From assembly GCA_036351575.1 (NCBI GenBank), contig JAZBPJ010000010.1:1-44843 (forward strand): a stretch of 44,843 bases of DNA. Reading direction: 5' to 3'. The position numbers and the translations under genes were made by a program. This DNA is from JABDPF01 sp036351575. GTDB taxonomy: Bacteria > Pseudomonadota > Gammaproteobacteria > Xanthomonadales > SZUA-36. The notes under the pieces were generated by a model that did not search any database, had not been told where the DNA came from, and saw nothing but the letters and a program-made list of their open reading frames with translations. Each line of letters begins with the position of its first letter. Position 1 is the first letter of the stretch. Of this stretch, positions 24,267 through 32,771 are shown one piece after another.

Positions 24267-24809
24267 TCAACGGCCGATCAGCAGCAGCAGGAAACGAATG
24301 ATGATCAGCGCGAACAGCGGTGAGAGATCGATGCCGCTTATCGGCGGAACCAGGCGCCTCAGCGGCCGCAGGACCGGTTCGGTCAACTGGTAAATCAACG
24401 GCACGACGGGATGGCGGAAATTTCGCCCCACCCAGCTGAGAATGACTTCCGCGATGATCAGGAAAAAATAGGTCCAGAGCACCATCGCGACCAGGCTGAA
24501 GACCGCAAAGACAAGCGTTGCAAGGGGACTGATGGCCGCTTGCGCCAGGATTCCCAGGATCAATATCCTCAGCACTTCCAGTAACAGCAGCAGCAGGACC
24601 GACGCCGTATCGATGCGGCCGATGGAGGGCACCAAGCGGCGCAGGGGGACCAGGATCGGGTTGGTGATTTTTACCAGGAACTGGCACACCGGGTTGTAGA
24701 AGTCCGCGCGCACCCATTGCAGCAGCAGGCGCAGCAGGACCGCCGTGGCGTACAGGCTGATCAGGGTGCTGACCAGGTAAGAAAAGGCAGAGGCGAAACT
24801 CGAATTCAT
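24267..24809 (-). CDS. yggT: YggT family membrane protein
   Basis: A 180-residue inner-membrane protein made of two YGGT repeats. Each has a hydrophobic helix pair followed by a PxxRxLVP motif: NPILVPLRRLVPSIGRID (about 50-67) and EPVLRPLRRLVPPISGIDL (about 145-163). Function is uncertain; the family is linked to osmotic or envelope homeostasis and division-related loci. It is the third gene of the conserved yggS-proC-yggT block, starting 2 bases after the proC stop. Confidence 0.92.
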   Translation of the reverse strand: MNSSFASAFSYLVSTLISLYATAVLLRLLLQWVRADFYNPVCQFLVKITNPILVPLRRLVPSIGRIDTASVLLLLLLEVLRILILGILAQAAISPLATLVFAVFSLVAMVLWTYFFLIIAEVILSWVGRNFRHPVVPLIYQLTEPVLRPLRRLVPPISGIDLSPLFALIIIRFLLLLIGR

Positions 24810-24811
24810 AA

Positions 24812-25615
24812 TTACTCCCCGGACAGTTCCGAACTTCTCTTGCGTGCGGCCTCGGCCGCGCGCTGAACCAGTTCACGGTAGCCTTCGGCCTCCAGCAGCG
24901 TCATGGCCGCGTGCGTCGTGCCGTTTGGAGAGGTCACTCTGCGCCGCAGTTCCGCCGCCTCACCAGGGTCACTCGCGAGCATGGCGCCTGCGCCGACACA
25001 GGTCGCGGAGGCCAGCCGCCGGGCCGTCTCTAGCGGCAGACCCATTTCCCGCGCAGCGTCTGCCAGCACCTCGGTCAGCAAAAAGAAATAGGCGGGTCCG
25101 GTTCCCGAGATGGCGGTTACGGCGTCCATCAGGGATTCATCTTCCAGCCACACGACTTCGCCTGCGGCGCCGAGTATTTCCTCGGTCTGCTGTTTTTGCA
25201 CAGCGCTGCAGCTGCTGCCCGCGACCACGCCGCTGATACCGTGACCGATCAGGGCGGGCGTGTTCGGCATGGAGCGGATCACGTCGATATCGGGGCCGAG
25301 GTGTTCCTGGATCCGTTCGATCGTGGTGCCGGCGGCGATGGACAAGACCAGCTGGCCGGGCCGGATCGAACCACGAAGTTCATCCAGAACGACCGGCATG
25401 ATCTGGGGTTTGATTGCCAGCAGGATTACGTCCGCCCCATCAATGGCTTGCGTCGATTCGGTAAACGTCCTGACCCGAAACGTCGATTCCAGGTGATGCC
25501 GGGCATTTTCGTCGGGGTCTGAAACATGAATTTTTATATGTGCGCGGGGTGGATTGACCAGCCCGCCGATCAGGGCCGTCGCCATGTTTCCACCACCGAT
25601 GAATGCGATCAGCAT
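24812..25615 (-). CDS. proC: pyrroline-5-carboxylate reductase
   Basis: A 267-residue NAD(P)H-dependent enzyme performing the last step of proline synthesis. The Rossmann motif FIGGGNMATALIGGL starts at about residue 5. Other conserved parts are LAIKPQIMPVVLDEL, IRSMPNTPALIGHGISG and the C-terminal signature SGTGPAYFFLLTEVLADAA with VTSPNGTTHAAM. Its start codon overlaps the yggS stop by one base (TAATG), showing translational coupling in the yggS-proC-yggT operon. Confidence 0.97.
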   Translation of the reverse strand: MLIAFIGGGNMATALIGGLVNPPRAHIKIHVSDPDENARHHLESTFRVRTFTESTQAIDGADVILLAIKPQIMPVVLDELRGSIRPGQLVLSIAAGTTIERIQEHLGPDIDVIRSMPNTPALIGHGISGVVAGSSCSAVQKQQTEEILGAAGEVVWLEDESLMDAVTAISGTGPAYFFLLTEVLADAAREMGLPLETARRLASATCVGAGAMLASDPGEAAELRRRVTSPNGTTHAAMTLLEAEGYRELVQRAAEAARKRSSELSGE

Positions 25616-26313
25616 TACGTCGTCCCGGTCCCGGGGCGCGGACCGAGCAGGTCGGTGCCGACGCGAACCATCGTGCTGCCATGGAGTATGGCGGCCTCCA
25701 GGTCTGCTGACATACCCATCGAAAGCGTATCGATCTCAAGGCCGGAATGGCGCAAGTGATCAAAAAGCTCCTTTGTTCGACGGTAGCTGTCGGCCGGGTC
25801 ATGTTCCTCGGAGGCGATGCGTGGAATACACATCAGCCCCCGCAGTTTCAGCCCCGGCAATTCACGGCACAGCTTCGCCAGGGCCTCGGTATCCTCGGGC
25901 AGCACACCGGCTTTCTGCGGCTCGCGGTCGATATTGACCTGTATGCAGATGTTAAGCGGCGCCAGCTGTTCCGGCCGCTGCCCGGAGAGCCGTCTCAGGA
26001 TCTTTTCCCGGTCCGCGCTCTGTACCCAGTCGAAATGAGCCGCGGCCTCCCTGGTCTTGTTGGACTGCAGCGGGCCGATGTAATGCCACTCGATTTCCAG
26101 GTCCTGCAGTTCCTTGACCTTGGCCATCGCTTCCTGAACATAATTTTCGCCAAAAGCCTCCTGGCCAAGTTCATGCAGGGCGCGGATCCGGTCCGCGGAA
26201 TGGCGCTTGCTGACCGCGAGAATCCGTACCTCCGCAGGGCTTCTTTCCGCTGTCCGGCAGGCCGATTCGACCCGTGTACGGATACTCTCAAGATTTTCTT
26301 TCAAGTTGTTCAT
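25615..26313 (-). CDS. yggS: PLP homeostasis protein YggS/PLPBP
   Basis: A 232-residue pyridoxal-phosphate-binding TIM-barrel protein that buffers PLP and affects amino-acid and vitamin B6 balance; it has no known catalytic reaction. The PLP Lys is Lys36 in ILAVSKRHSADRI, the same position as in E. coli YggS. Other family motifs are FGENYVQEAM, WHYIGPLQSNK, LSMGMSADLEAAI and MVRVGTDLLGPR. ATG 26313 is chosen; the frame extends 37 codons upstream but that part is not family-like. It is divergent from pilT across 120 bases, the standard gammaproteobacterial arrangement. Confidence 0.96.
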   Translation of the reverse strand: MNNLKENLESIRTRVESACRTAERSPAEVRILAVSKRHSADRIRALHELGQEAFGENYVQEAMAKVKELQDLEIEWHYIGPLQSNKTREAAAHFDWVQSADREKILRRLSGQRPEQLAPLNICIQVNIDREPQKAGVLPEDTEALAKLCRELPGLKLRGLMCIPRIASEEHDPADSYRRTKELFDHLRHSGLEIDTLSMGMSADLEAAILHGSTMVRVGTDLLGPRPGTGTT

Positions 26314-26433
26314 CTTGCAGGCAGACTTGGCATGAACTATCGTTATGTCCGTCAAGAGTTTTTCATGGACCGGAAATTCGTTCCCGGATGGTTGTGACGC
26401 ATTGTAACGCGACAGGCTGTCCAAGGAGAGAAT

Positions 26434-27471
26434 ATGGATATTGCTGAACTTCTCGCGTTTGCAGTCAAGAACAACGCATCAGACCTGCACTTGTCTTCGG
26501 GTTTGCCTCCGATGATCCGCGTCGATGGCGACATCAGGCGGCTGACGCTGCCGGCGCTGGATACCTCCCAGTTGCAGGAGTTGCTGTACAGCACGATGAG
26601 CGACCAGCAACGCCGCGACTTCGAAGCCAACCTGGAAGTCGACTATTCCTATGCCGTCAAGGGTCTCGCCCGGTTTCGTGTCAACTGCTTCCACCATGAT
26701 CGCGGTGTCGGCGGGGTCATGCGCACCATTCCGGAGAAAATCTGGACGCTCGAAGACGTGGGCGCGCCGCCGATTTTCAGGGAGATCATCTCAGCCCCTC
26801 GGGGCCTGATCCTGATGACCGGGCCTACCGGTTCCGGTAAATCGACCACTCTGGCCGCGATGATCGACCACCTGAACAACACCGTCGAAGGGCACGTGCT
26901 GACGATCGAGGATCCGATCGAGTTCGTGCACAAGTCGAAGAAGTGCGTGATCAACCAGCGCGAGGTCAACCGGGATACGCACGGTTTCAACCAGTCCCTG
27001 CGCGCGGCGCTGCGCGAAGACCCGGATATCATCCTGGTTGGCGAAATGCGTGACATCGAGACGATCCGGCTCGCACTGACGGCTTCGGAAACCGGCCACC
27101 TCGTGTTTTCGACGCTGCATACCAGCTCGGCGCCCAAGACCATCGACCGCATCATCGACGTGTTTCCCACGGGTGAAAAGTCCATGGTGCGCTCGATGCT
27201 GTCCGAATCCCTGAAGGCTGTCATCACCCAGACGCTGCTGAAACGGATTGGCGGCGGCCGCATTGCCGCCTGGGAGATCATGGTGGCCACGCCGGCGATT
27301 CGCAACCTGATCCGCGAGGATAAGGTCGCCCAGATGTACTCGGCCATACAGACCGGTCAGAACGCCGGCATGCAAACGCTCGACCAGGCGCTGGAAACGC
27401 TCGTACAACGCGGGCTCATCAACAAGCTTGAGGCGGCCAGGCGGGCCGTCGACAAGATGATGTTCCGCTAG
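26434..27471 (+). CDS. pilT: type IV pilus retraction ATPase PilT
   Basis: A 345-residue hexameric ATPase powering pilus depolymerisation and twitching. It has an N-terminal PAS-like domain (about 1-100; NNASDLHLSSGLPPMIRVDG), Walker A GPTGSGKSTT, an Asp box (TIEDPIEFVH), Walker B ILVGEMRDIETIRLAL, a His box (SETGHLVFSTLHTSSA) and the retraction motif region AWEIMVATPAIRNLIRE. AAGGAG precedes the ATG at normal spacing. It is followed 11 bases later by pilU. The pilus machine itself is not in the window. Confidence 0.97.
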   Translation: MDIAELLAFAVKNNASDLHLSSGLPPMIRVDGDIRRLTLPALDTSQLQELLYSTMSDQQRRDFEANLEVDYSYAVKGLARFRVNCFHHDRGVGGVMRTIPEKIWTLEDVGAPPIFREIISAPRGLILMTGPTGSGKSTTLAAMIDHLNNTVEGHVLTIEDPIEFVHKSKKCVINQREVNRDTHGFNQSLRAALREDPDIILVGEMRDIETIRLALTASETGHLVFSTLHTSSAPKTIDRIIDVFPTGEKSMVRSMLSESLKAVITQTLLKRIGGGRIAAWEIMVATPAIRNLIREDKVAQMYSAIQTGQNAGMQTLDQALETLVQRGLINKLEAARRAVDKMMFR

Positions 27472-27482
27472 GAGGAATGAGC

Positions 27483-28610
27483 ATGAACGTCGTAGACAGC
27501 TGGTTAAAGCAACTACACGAAGAGGTTGGTTCAGACCTGTTCGTCACCGTCGGTGCACCGCCCTGCATCAAGGTCCACGGCAAGATAAAGCCGATTTCAA
27601 CCGATCTGCTGACGGCCGAGACAGCACATGAAGCCGTACTCGGCATCATGGGCGAGCGGCAGCGTGAAATATTCCGCAACACCCAGGAATTGCAGTTTGC
27701 CTATTCTCTGGGCCCCGAAGTGCGCTTCAGGATCAGCGCCTTCGTGCAGCAGGGAATGACCGGGCTGGTGGCCCGCCGCATCGAGACCCGTATCCCGACT
27801 TTCGAGGAACTTGGTTGCCCCAACGTGATGCAGGAACTGTCGCTTGAAAAACGTGGCATCATCCTGTTCGTCGGCGCCACAGGTACCGGTAAATCCACCT
27901 CGATGGCCGCCATGGTCGGTTACCGCAACCAGCGCATGACCGGGCATATCATTACGATCGAGGACCCGATCGAATACGTGCACGTGCACGGCAAGAGCCT
28001 GGTTACCCAGCGCGAAGTCGGCATCGATACCGAGTCGTTCGAGGTGGCCCTCAGAAACACCCTGCGACAGGCGCCTGACGTGATACTCATCGGTGAAATT
28101 CGCACGCGGGAAACCATGGAGCATGCGATCACGTTCTCGGAGACCGGCCACCTTGTCCTGGCCACTCTGCACGCAAACAACGCGAACCAGGCCATGGACC
28201 GCATCCTGCACTTTTTCCCGGACGAGCAGCAGGAGCAGATTCTGCTGGACCTGTCGTTCAACCTGAAGGCCACGATTGCCCAGCAGCTGATTCCTTCGCT
28301 CGATGGTTCGCGGCGCTGGGCTGCGTTCGAAGTGCTGATGGCAACGCCGCTCGTGAAGGACCTGATCCGCAAGGGTGAAATCGACCAACTCAAGCTCGTG
28401 ATGCGCGATTCGGGACACCACGGCATGATCACCTTCGATCAGTGCATGTTCAACATGTACAAGGCCGGCCAGATTTCCTATGACGATGCCCTGCGCCACG
28501 CAGATTCGGCCAACGAAGTACGCCTCATGATCAAGCTCGACGAGGGTGGTGATATCGATTCGCTGACCAAGGGGCTCGAAGACGTGGAGGTCCTGGGCGA
28601 CGAGTACTGA
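27483..28610 (+). CDS. pilU: PilT-dependent retraction ATPase PilU
   Basis: A 375-residue PilT paralogue that adds force to retraction together with PilT. It has Walker A GATGTGKSTS, TIEDPIEYVHVHGK, Walker B VILIGEIRTRETMEHA, SETGHLVLATLHANNAN and FEVLMATPLVKDLIRKGEI, plus the PilU-type acidic C-terminal tail (KGLEDVEVLGDEY). Start 27483 is preferred because AGGAGG lies seven bases upstream; the ATG at 27477 abuts that Shine-Dalgarno. It ends 3 bases before the response-regulator ATG. Confidence 0.96.
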   Translation: MNVVDSWLKQLHEEVGSDLFVTVGAPPCIKVHGKIKPISTDLLTAETAHEAVLGIMGERQREIFRNTQELQFAYSLGPEVRFRISAFVQQGMTGLVARRIETRIPTFEELGCPNVMQELSLEKRGIILFVGATGTGKSTSMAAMVGYRNQRMTGHIITIEDPIEYVHVHGKSLVTQREVGIDTESFEVALRNTLRQAPDVILIGEIRTRETMEHAITFSETGHLVLATLHANNANQAMDRILHFFPDEQQEQILLDLSFNLKATIAQQLIPSLDGSRRWAAFEVLMATPLVKDLIRKGEIDQLKLVMRDSGHHGMITFDQCMFNMYKAGQISYDDALRHADSANEVRLMIKLDEGGDIDSLTKGLEDVEVLGDEY

Positions 28611-28613
28611 GTG

Positions 28614-29300
28614 ATGCGCATCCTGATCATTGAAGATAACCCCGATATCGCCGCGAACCTCGGCGATTACCTCGAAGACAGCGGTCACACCGTGGATTTT
28701 GCCGGTGACGGCATCACGGGACTGCATCTTGCCGTCGTCAACGATTTCGACGCGATTGTCCTCGACCTGGCCCTGCCGGGCATGGACGGTCTCGAGGTCT
28801 GCCGCAAGCTCAGGGAGGAAGCCGGGAAAGATACGCCTGTCCTGATGCTGACGGCCCGTGACCGGCTGCAGGACAAGCTTGCAGGGTTCGATACCGGTGC
28901 AGACGATTACCTCGTCAAGCCGTTTGAGCTGCAGGAAGTCGCTGCCCGGCTGAAAGTGCTCTCCGGCCGGGGCCGGCGCCGCAGTCCGCGGGAACTCAAG
29001 GTCGGCGACCTGACCTACAACCTGGACACGCTCAACGTCACGCGCGGCGGCGAGGAAATCTACCTCAACCCCATCGGGCTCAAGCTGCTGCACAGCCTGA
29101 TGGAAGCGTCGCCGAACGTCGTCTCCCGCGCGGAGCTGGAAATGGAAGTCTGGGGCGAGGAAATGCCGGACAGCGACAGCCTGCGCGTGCACATCCACTC
29201 CCTCAGAAGCGCGATCGACAAGCCTTTCGGAAGCAACATGATCCAGACGCGGCACGGGATAGGGTATCGGCTGGTCGAACCGGATGAAGTATCGTCGTAG
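28614..29300 (+). CDS. OmpR-family two-component response regulator
   Basis: A 228-residue regulator. The receiver domain (1-115) has acidic pocket Glu7/Asp8, phospho-acceptor Asp51 in IVLDLALPGMDG, Thr in LMLTARDR and Lys in DDYLVKPFELQEV. A winged-helix DNA-binding domain (about 130-228) ends with IHSLRSAIDKPFG and RHGIGYRLVEP. It starts at ATG 28614 (GTG 28611 is also possible), immediately after pilU, and overlaps the sensor kinase gene by 17 bases. The target genes are not known. Its link to pilTU suggests, but does not prove, surface or motility-related control. Confidence 0.94.
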   Translation: MRILIIEDNPDIAANLGDYLEDSGHTVDFAGDGITGLHLAVVNDFDAIVLDLALPGMDGLEVCRKLREEAGKDTPVLMLTARDRLQDKLAGFDTGADDYLVKPFELQEVAARLKVLSGRGRRRSPRELKVGDLTYNLDTLNVTRGGEEIYLNPIGLKLLHSLMEASPNVVSRAELEMEVWGEEMPDSDSLRVHIHSLRSAIDKPFGSNMIQTRHGIGYRLVEPDEVSS

Positions 29301-30561
29301 ATTAAGAAGCCGCATCGTCCTGTCTTTCCTGCTGCTCGGCACTTTGCTGAGCGTTTTGTTTGCCGTCAGCACCCTGATCCTGCTGGACCTGGTCGAAGAC
29401 AAGCTGATCGGCGACACGATCGCACAGGAGTTAAATGATTACGTCGACAAGCTGCGGCTCGATCCGACCGTTGTCGAACCGTTCTATACCCGCATCCAGG
29501 GGTATATCACCCGCCCGGGTGATCCCAACCATACCGTAAGCACCGAGGTACGGGAGTTGCCGCCGGGTGTGCACGATGTCCGTATTTCGGGCCAGGTTCA
29601 CAAAGTCGCCATTCGCAAAGAAGACGATCTCTGGGCGTTCCTGATTTACGATGTCAGCGATAACCAGCGCATCAAGCACCTGCTGGTTTTTTCTCTGATT
29701 GGTGTCGTCGTCCTGTTTTCCATCTTTTCCTTCATGCTGGGCGTTTCCGCCTCGACCCGGGTGATGAAGCCGGTCACGGACCTGGCGGCGCGCCTCGACA
29801 CCCTGAGTGAGGAGGGCAAGCCGGAGCGCCTGTCCGGAAGTTTTGCCGACGACGAGGTCGGCCAGCTTGCAAGCGCGCTCGACAGCTACGCGGAGCGCCT
29901 GCAGCATCTCGTGGATCGCGACCGGGAGTTCAATGCCGATGTCAGCCATGAACTGCGCTCGCCCCTGACCGTGATCACCGGCGCCACCGAACTGCTGCTC
30001 GCCCAGCCGGACCTGGATGAGAAAGTCCGTACCCGGCTGTTGCGAATCGCGCGTGCAGCGCGCCAGTCGGCGGATATTACGACCGCTTTGCTGCACCTTG
30101 TGCGCGCCGAACAGGGTATCGACAGCGAAATCCGGGCCCAGAACGTGGGACGTATCGTCGGCGACGTCGTGCACCTTTACGAACCGCTGATCGGAAACAA
30201 AGACCTGGTCATTCGCGTGGAGTCGGAAGACCGGGTCAGCGTCATAGCGCCGGAGGCCGTTGTGGCGGTTACTGTCGGCAACCTTATCGGGAACGCGATG
30301 CGGTACACGCAGGAAGGGGAAGTTGTCATTACCACCGGTAACGGACGCGTGCTGGTCGAGGACACCGGGCCGGGCATCCCCGAGGAAGACCTTGAGCGGG
30401 TTTTTGAACGGCATTACCGCGGGCAGAATATCAGCGGCAAGGGTGCGGGGCTGGGCCTCGCCATCGTCAAGCGCCTGTGTGAGCTGTATGGCTGGTCGAT
30501 TCGTTTCAGCAATCGTGAAGCCGGCGGCCTGCGTGCAGAACTCAGGTTTTTTGGAGAGTGA
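29284..30561 (+). CDS. two-component sensor histidine kinase
   Basis: A 425-residue inner-membrane kinase pairing with the overlapping response regulator. It has a TM1 near residues 12-35, a periplasmic sensor of about 105 residues, TM2 at about 138-160 (LLVFSLIGVVVLFSIFSFML) and a HAMP-like linker. The dimerisation/phospho-acceptor segment is FNADVSHELRSPLTVITGAT. The ATPase domain has N-box NLIGNAMRY, G1 VEDTGPGIPEEDLERVFERH and G2 GAGLGLAIVKRLCEL. The sensor region has no motif that names its signal. A small zinc-ribbon gene starts 3 bases after the stop, so the operon extends at least that far. Confidence 0.94.
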   Translation: MKYRRRLRSRIVLSFLLLGTLLSVLFAVSTLILLDLVEDKLIGDTIAQELNDYVDKLRLDPTVVEPFYTRIQGYITRPGDPNHTVSTEVRELPPGVHDVRISGQVHKVAIRKEDDLWAFLIYDVSDNQRIKHLLVFSLIGVVVLFSIFSFMLGVSASTRVMKPVTDLAARLDTLSEEGKPERLSGSFADDEVGQLASALDSYAERLQHLVDRDREFNADVSHELRSPLTVITGATELLLAQPDLDEKVRTRLLRIARAARQSADITTALLHLVRAEQGIDSEIRAQNVGRIVGDVVHLYEPLIGNKDLVIRVESEDRVSVIAPEAVVAVTVGNLIGNAMRYTQEGEVVITTGNGRVLVEDTGPGIPEEDLERVFERHYRGQNISGKGAGLGLAIVKRLCELYGWSIRFSNREAGGLRAELRFFGE

Positions 30562-30564
30562 AAG

Positions 30565-30942
30565 ATGACTGCGATTGCCTGTCCCAAGTGTGGCAAAACG
30601 GTTTCGAGTCGAGCGCCGATTTGCCGATTTTGCGGTTACGAGACCGGTGAAGCCACGGACGAAGACCGGGCAATTTTCCAGGCGCGCAGGCTGCGGGACC
30701 GGATTTACCGCCTCAACATGACCAGTTATTTCGTTATCGCCCTGCTTCTCGGGGGGTTTGGGTGGTTCTGGTGGGAGTCGGCGCATTTCAGCCGCATGTC
30801 GTCATACGGCCCTTTGGTATTGATGGGAATCGCTGCATCGGCATATCTGGTTGTGCGCGTCCTGCTTTTTCGGGCCAGGAGCGAACGTCGGGCACTGCGC
30901 CGCGGAGCCGGGGCGGGCAGCGTCTTGCGCCGCCGCCTCTGA
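30565..30942 (+). CDS. small zinc-ribbon membrane protein, unknown function
   Basis: A 125-residue protein. The N-terminus is a zinc ribbon with Cys6, Cys9, Cys20 and Cys23 (CPKCGK ... CRFCGYE). A charged helix follows, then two transmembrane helices (about 52-69 and 80-98) and a very basic tail (Arg-rich from about 103). The ribbon and tail would both be cytoplasmic. It sits 3 bases after the histidine kinase gene and is probably co-transcribed with it. I do not recognise a named family; it may modulate the kinase or simply share its operon. Confidence 0.75.
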   Translation: MTAIACPKCGKTVSSRAPICRFCGYETGEATDEDRAIFQARRLRDRIYRLNMTSYFVIALLLGGFGWFWWESAHFSRMSSYGPLVLMGIAASAYLVVRVLLFRARSERRALRRGAGAGSVLRRRL

Positions 30943-30958
30943 GAAAGGGGATGCTGGT

Positions 30959-31465
30959 TTACTGGATTCGCCTGACCTTGCACTCGGCCTTGTAGCCTTC
31001 GATGTGCAGGTGCCAGGAATCGAACATGCCCGGTTCGATCACTGCTATGGCATTTTCGATATCACGGGCGTAGAACTTGTCGCGGTCATCCTGTACCCAG
31101 ATCATGCCGTTTTCCAGCCGGAAGACGGTCTGGCCGTCCCAACCGTCGAATTCTCCGATGATCGCGCTTCGAATGGGCGAATCGTCACGATCGTCATCGC
31201 TCGGCAGCCCGCGCCGGTCCCCTGTTTCGGCGGTGCTCGACGCCGCGGCAACCGAAGTACCGGGGACGGGTTTGTCCAGGGTCGCCAGCGAGCGGTTCCG
31301 GATCCAGGCATTGAGCGCATCCAGTTCTTCAGGCGAGAGCTTGGTCAGCCCCGCGGCCATGAACTCCTTGCCGGTCATCTGTTCTTCAAGCGATGAAAAC
31401 CCCTCGGCCGCAAAGAGGGGGTGAACAAAAAGGATACAGAACAGTACAGCGAGTGTTTTTCTCAT
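30959..31465 (-). CDS. exported two-part protein of unknown function
   Basis: A 168-residue exported protein with a clear signal peptide (VLFCILFVHPLFA, cleavage before AEGF). The first part holds GLTKLSPEELDALNAWIRNR, a short helical motif I recognise from many uncharacterised envelope proteins of xanthomonad-like gammaproteobacteria. A Ser/Thr/Asp-rich linker follows (about 80-105). The C-terminal beta-rich part, GEFDGWDGQTVFRLENGMIW onward, resembles the small beta-barrel that usually accompanies that motif. ATG 31465 is taken although the frame opens earlier at a TTG. It is convergent with the zinc-ribbon gene (16-base gap). Function unknown. Confidence 0.75.
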   Translation of the reverse strand: MRKTLAVLFCILFVHPLFAAEGFSSLEEQMTGKEFMAAGLTKLSPEELDALNAWIRNRSLATLDKPVPGTSVAAASSTAETGDRRGLPSDDDRDDSPIRSAIIGEFDGWDGQTVFRLENGMIWVQDDRDKFYARDIENAIAVIEPGMFDSWHLHIEGYKAECKVRRIQ

Positions 31466-31553
31466 TTCAGTGAACCGAGTGCTCAAATCCGCGAAAGTCT
31501 AACATGGACAACGAAAACCATGCGACGGTTCCGGGCGGGGTTGCGGGGTATTT

Positions 31554-32750
31554 CTAGAGATCCTGCTTGTAGCGCACGTAGGGAATACGACCGTAGATGG
31601 ATTCGAGCGGGTCGACCGGTTGCGCATCTGCATTCGTCGATACTTCCGCCCCGGCGTCCAGCACGTTGCTGGTGCCGACCGTCAGGTTGGCGTTCCAGGG
31701 CGTGCGCCAGGTGAAGTGCACGTCGAAAGTAGTCAGGTCATCGATGCTGTTGCGGTTCAGGAAGTCCACCGAGTCCCGGTAAAAGCCCGCAATGCCGCCA
31801 CTGAATGCGCCCCGGCTCCACTCAAGATTGAGTTCGACGGAGTTGAACGGCCTGGCGGTTGTCCATGAGTACTGGTCTGCCGACCGTGCATAGAGTCCCT
31901 GGTACTCGGCCTCGAGGACCCGGGCGAAGGCAAGGCCGAGCTGGATGTCACCGCTGCTGTCGGTCGTGATTCCGACCTTGAAGTTCAGGTCCACTCCGCT
32001 CGTTTCGGCATTCATGTAGGCCAGCGGATTGTTCAACGTGTTGCCAAACAGCGGATTGCCCAGGCCCGGGGAGAGCAATCCGGCGCCCGCCACCGTGCTG
32101 ACGGCGGGCTGGTTCAGCCGCTGAACCATCGGTTGGTTAACACCGGCTTGCTGCTGGAACCAGTTGACCGAGGCTGAAGCGTCACCCATGTCGAGCTGCA
32201 AACCCAGGTCAAAGCGCTGCTGCTCGTAAGCGGCGATGGGTTCGTTGACGAAGTGACAGCCCGACGCGGTATAGGAATCCGCTCTCAGCACTCCGTTCAT
32301 GCACTGGATGCTCCCCAGTGACTGGAAGCGCGCTTTACCGAGACTCTGCTGCGTGCCGGCTGTCATGGTCAGCCCGTCGCCTGCCGGAACGGCAAGCGTC
32401 GCGTCCAGTCCCAGCAGGTTGCTGCCGTTGTCCAGCACGCGCGCCTGCGTGCCGGCCTGCAGAGAGAGCGGCCGGGCAAGTTGGAGTTGGAGCTTGGCCG
32501 TGTCGCTGCCTCCCAGGTCAAACTGAAAATCGGCAGAGGGGTCCAGCACCATCGGGAAATTGCCGGCCCGGGCAACAGGCTCGCTGCTATCAGAGATCAG
32601 GCTCAAGCCGTTCAGCGGTGACACGCTGTTGGTGGAGCCGACGCTCGGTTCATCGGCCAGTACATGCGCAGAAAAAAGGCCCGCCAGCAACGCAGGCATG
32701 AGCGCAGCCAACCTGACGTTTTGAGCTGTTTTGATGAACTGGCAAATCAC
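31554..32750 (-). CDS. outer-membrane beta-barrel-like protein, unknown function
   Basis: A 398-residue exported protein with a signal peptide ending near AHVLADEP. The mature part alternates short amphipathic strands and Gly/Asn/Ser turns throughout (LQLQLARPLSLQ, VDLNFKVGITTD, VELNLEWSRGAFSGGIAGFY). The last 70 residues (FDVHFTWRTPWNANLTVGTS to YGRIPYVRYKQDL) look like the end of a TonB-dependent receptor barrel. There is no plug domain and no TonB box, and the protein is far shorter than a receptor. The start is GTG 32750; ATG 32699 would spoil the signal peptide. Two Cys (CMNG, GCHF) could form a disulfide. It may be a dedicated small barrel or a remodelled receptor remnant; no frameshift is visible. 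Confidence 0.7.
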   Translation of the reverse strand: MICQFIKTAQNVRLAALMPALLAGLFSAHVLADEPSVGSTNSVSPLNGLSLISDSSEPVARAGNFPMVLDPSADFQFDLGGSDTAKLQLQLARPLSLQAGTQARVLDNGSNLLGLDATLAVPAGDGLTMTAGTQQSLGKARFQSLGSIQCMNGVLRADSYTASGCHFVNEPIAAYEQQRFDLGLQLDMGDASASVNWFQQQAGVNQPMVQRLNQPAVSTVAGAGLLSPGLGNPLFGNTLNNPLAYMNAETSGVDLNFKVGITTDSSGDIQLGLAFARVLEAEYQGLYARSADQYSWTTARPFNSVELNLEWSRGAFSGGIAGFYRDSVDFLNRNSIDDLTTFDVHFTWRTPWNANLTVGTSNVLDAGAEVSTNADAQPVDPLESIYGRIPYVRYKQDL

Positions 32751-32771
32751 TTCGTCTGCCGCTCCCGGACC

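Noticed and set aside
25615..26424. A longer yggS start at 26424
   Set aside because: The extra 37 residues have no family match, whereas the start at 26313 puts the PLP lysine at residue 36, as in the family.
26314..26433. A sigma-54 promoter upstream of pilT (TTGGCAT ... )
   Set aside because: The GG is present, but the GC element at the required distance is missing.
27597..29417. A 606-codon open frame on the minus strand opposite pilU and the response regulator
   Set aside because: Both genes on the plus strand have complete family motifs. The antisense frame has low-complexity, charged composition with no domain, as expected in GC-rich DNA.
31554..32750. Calling the barrel protein a complete TonB-dependent receptor or a pseudogene
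   Set aside because: It has no plug or TonB box and is too short for a receptor. The frame is intact from signal peptide to stop, so pseudogene status is not supported either.
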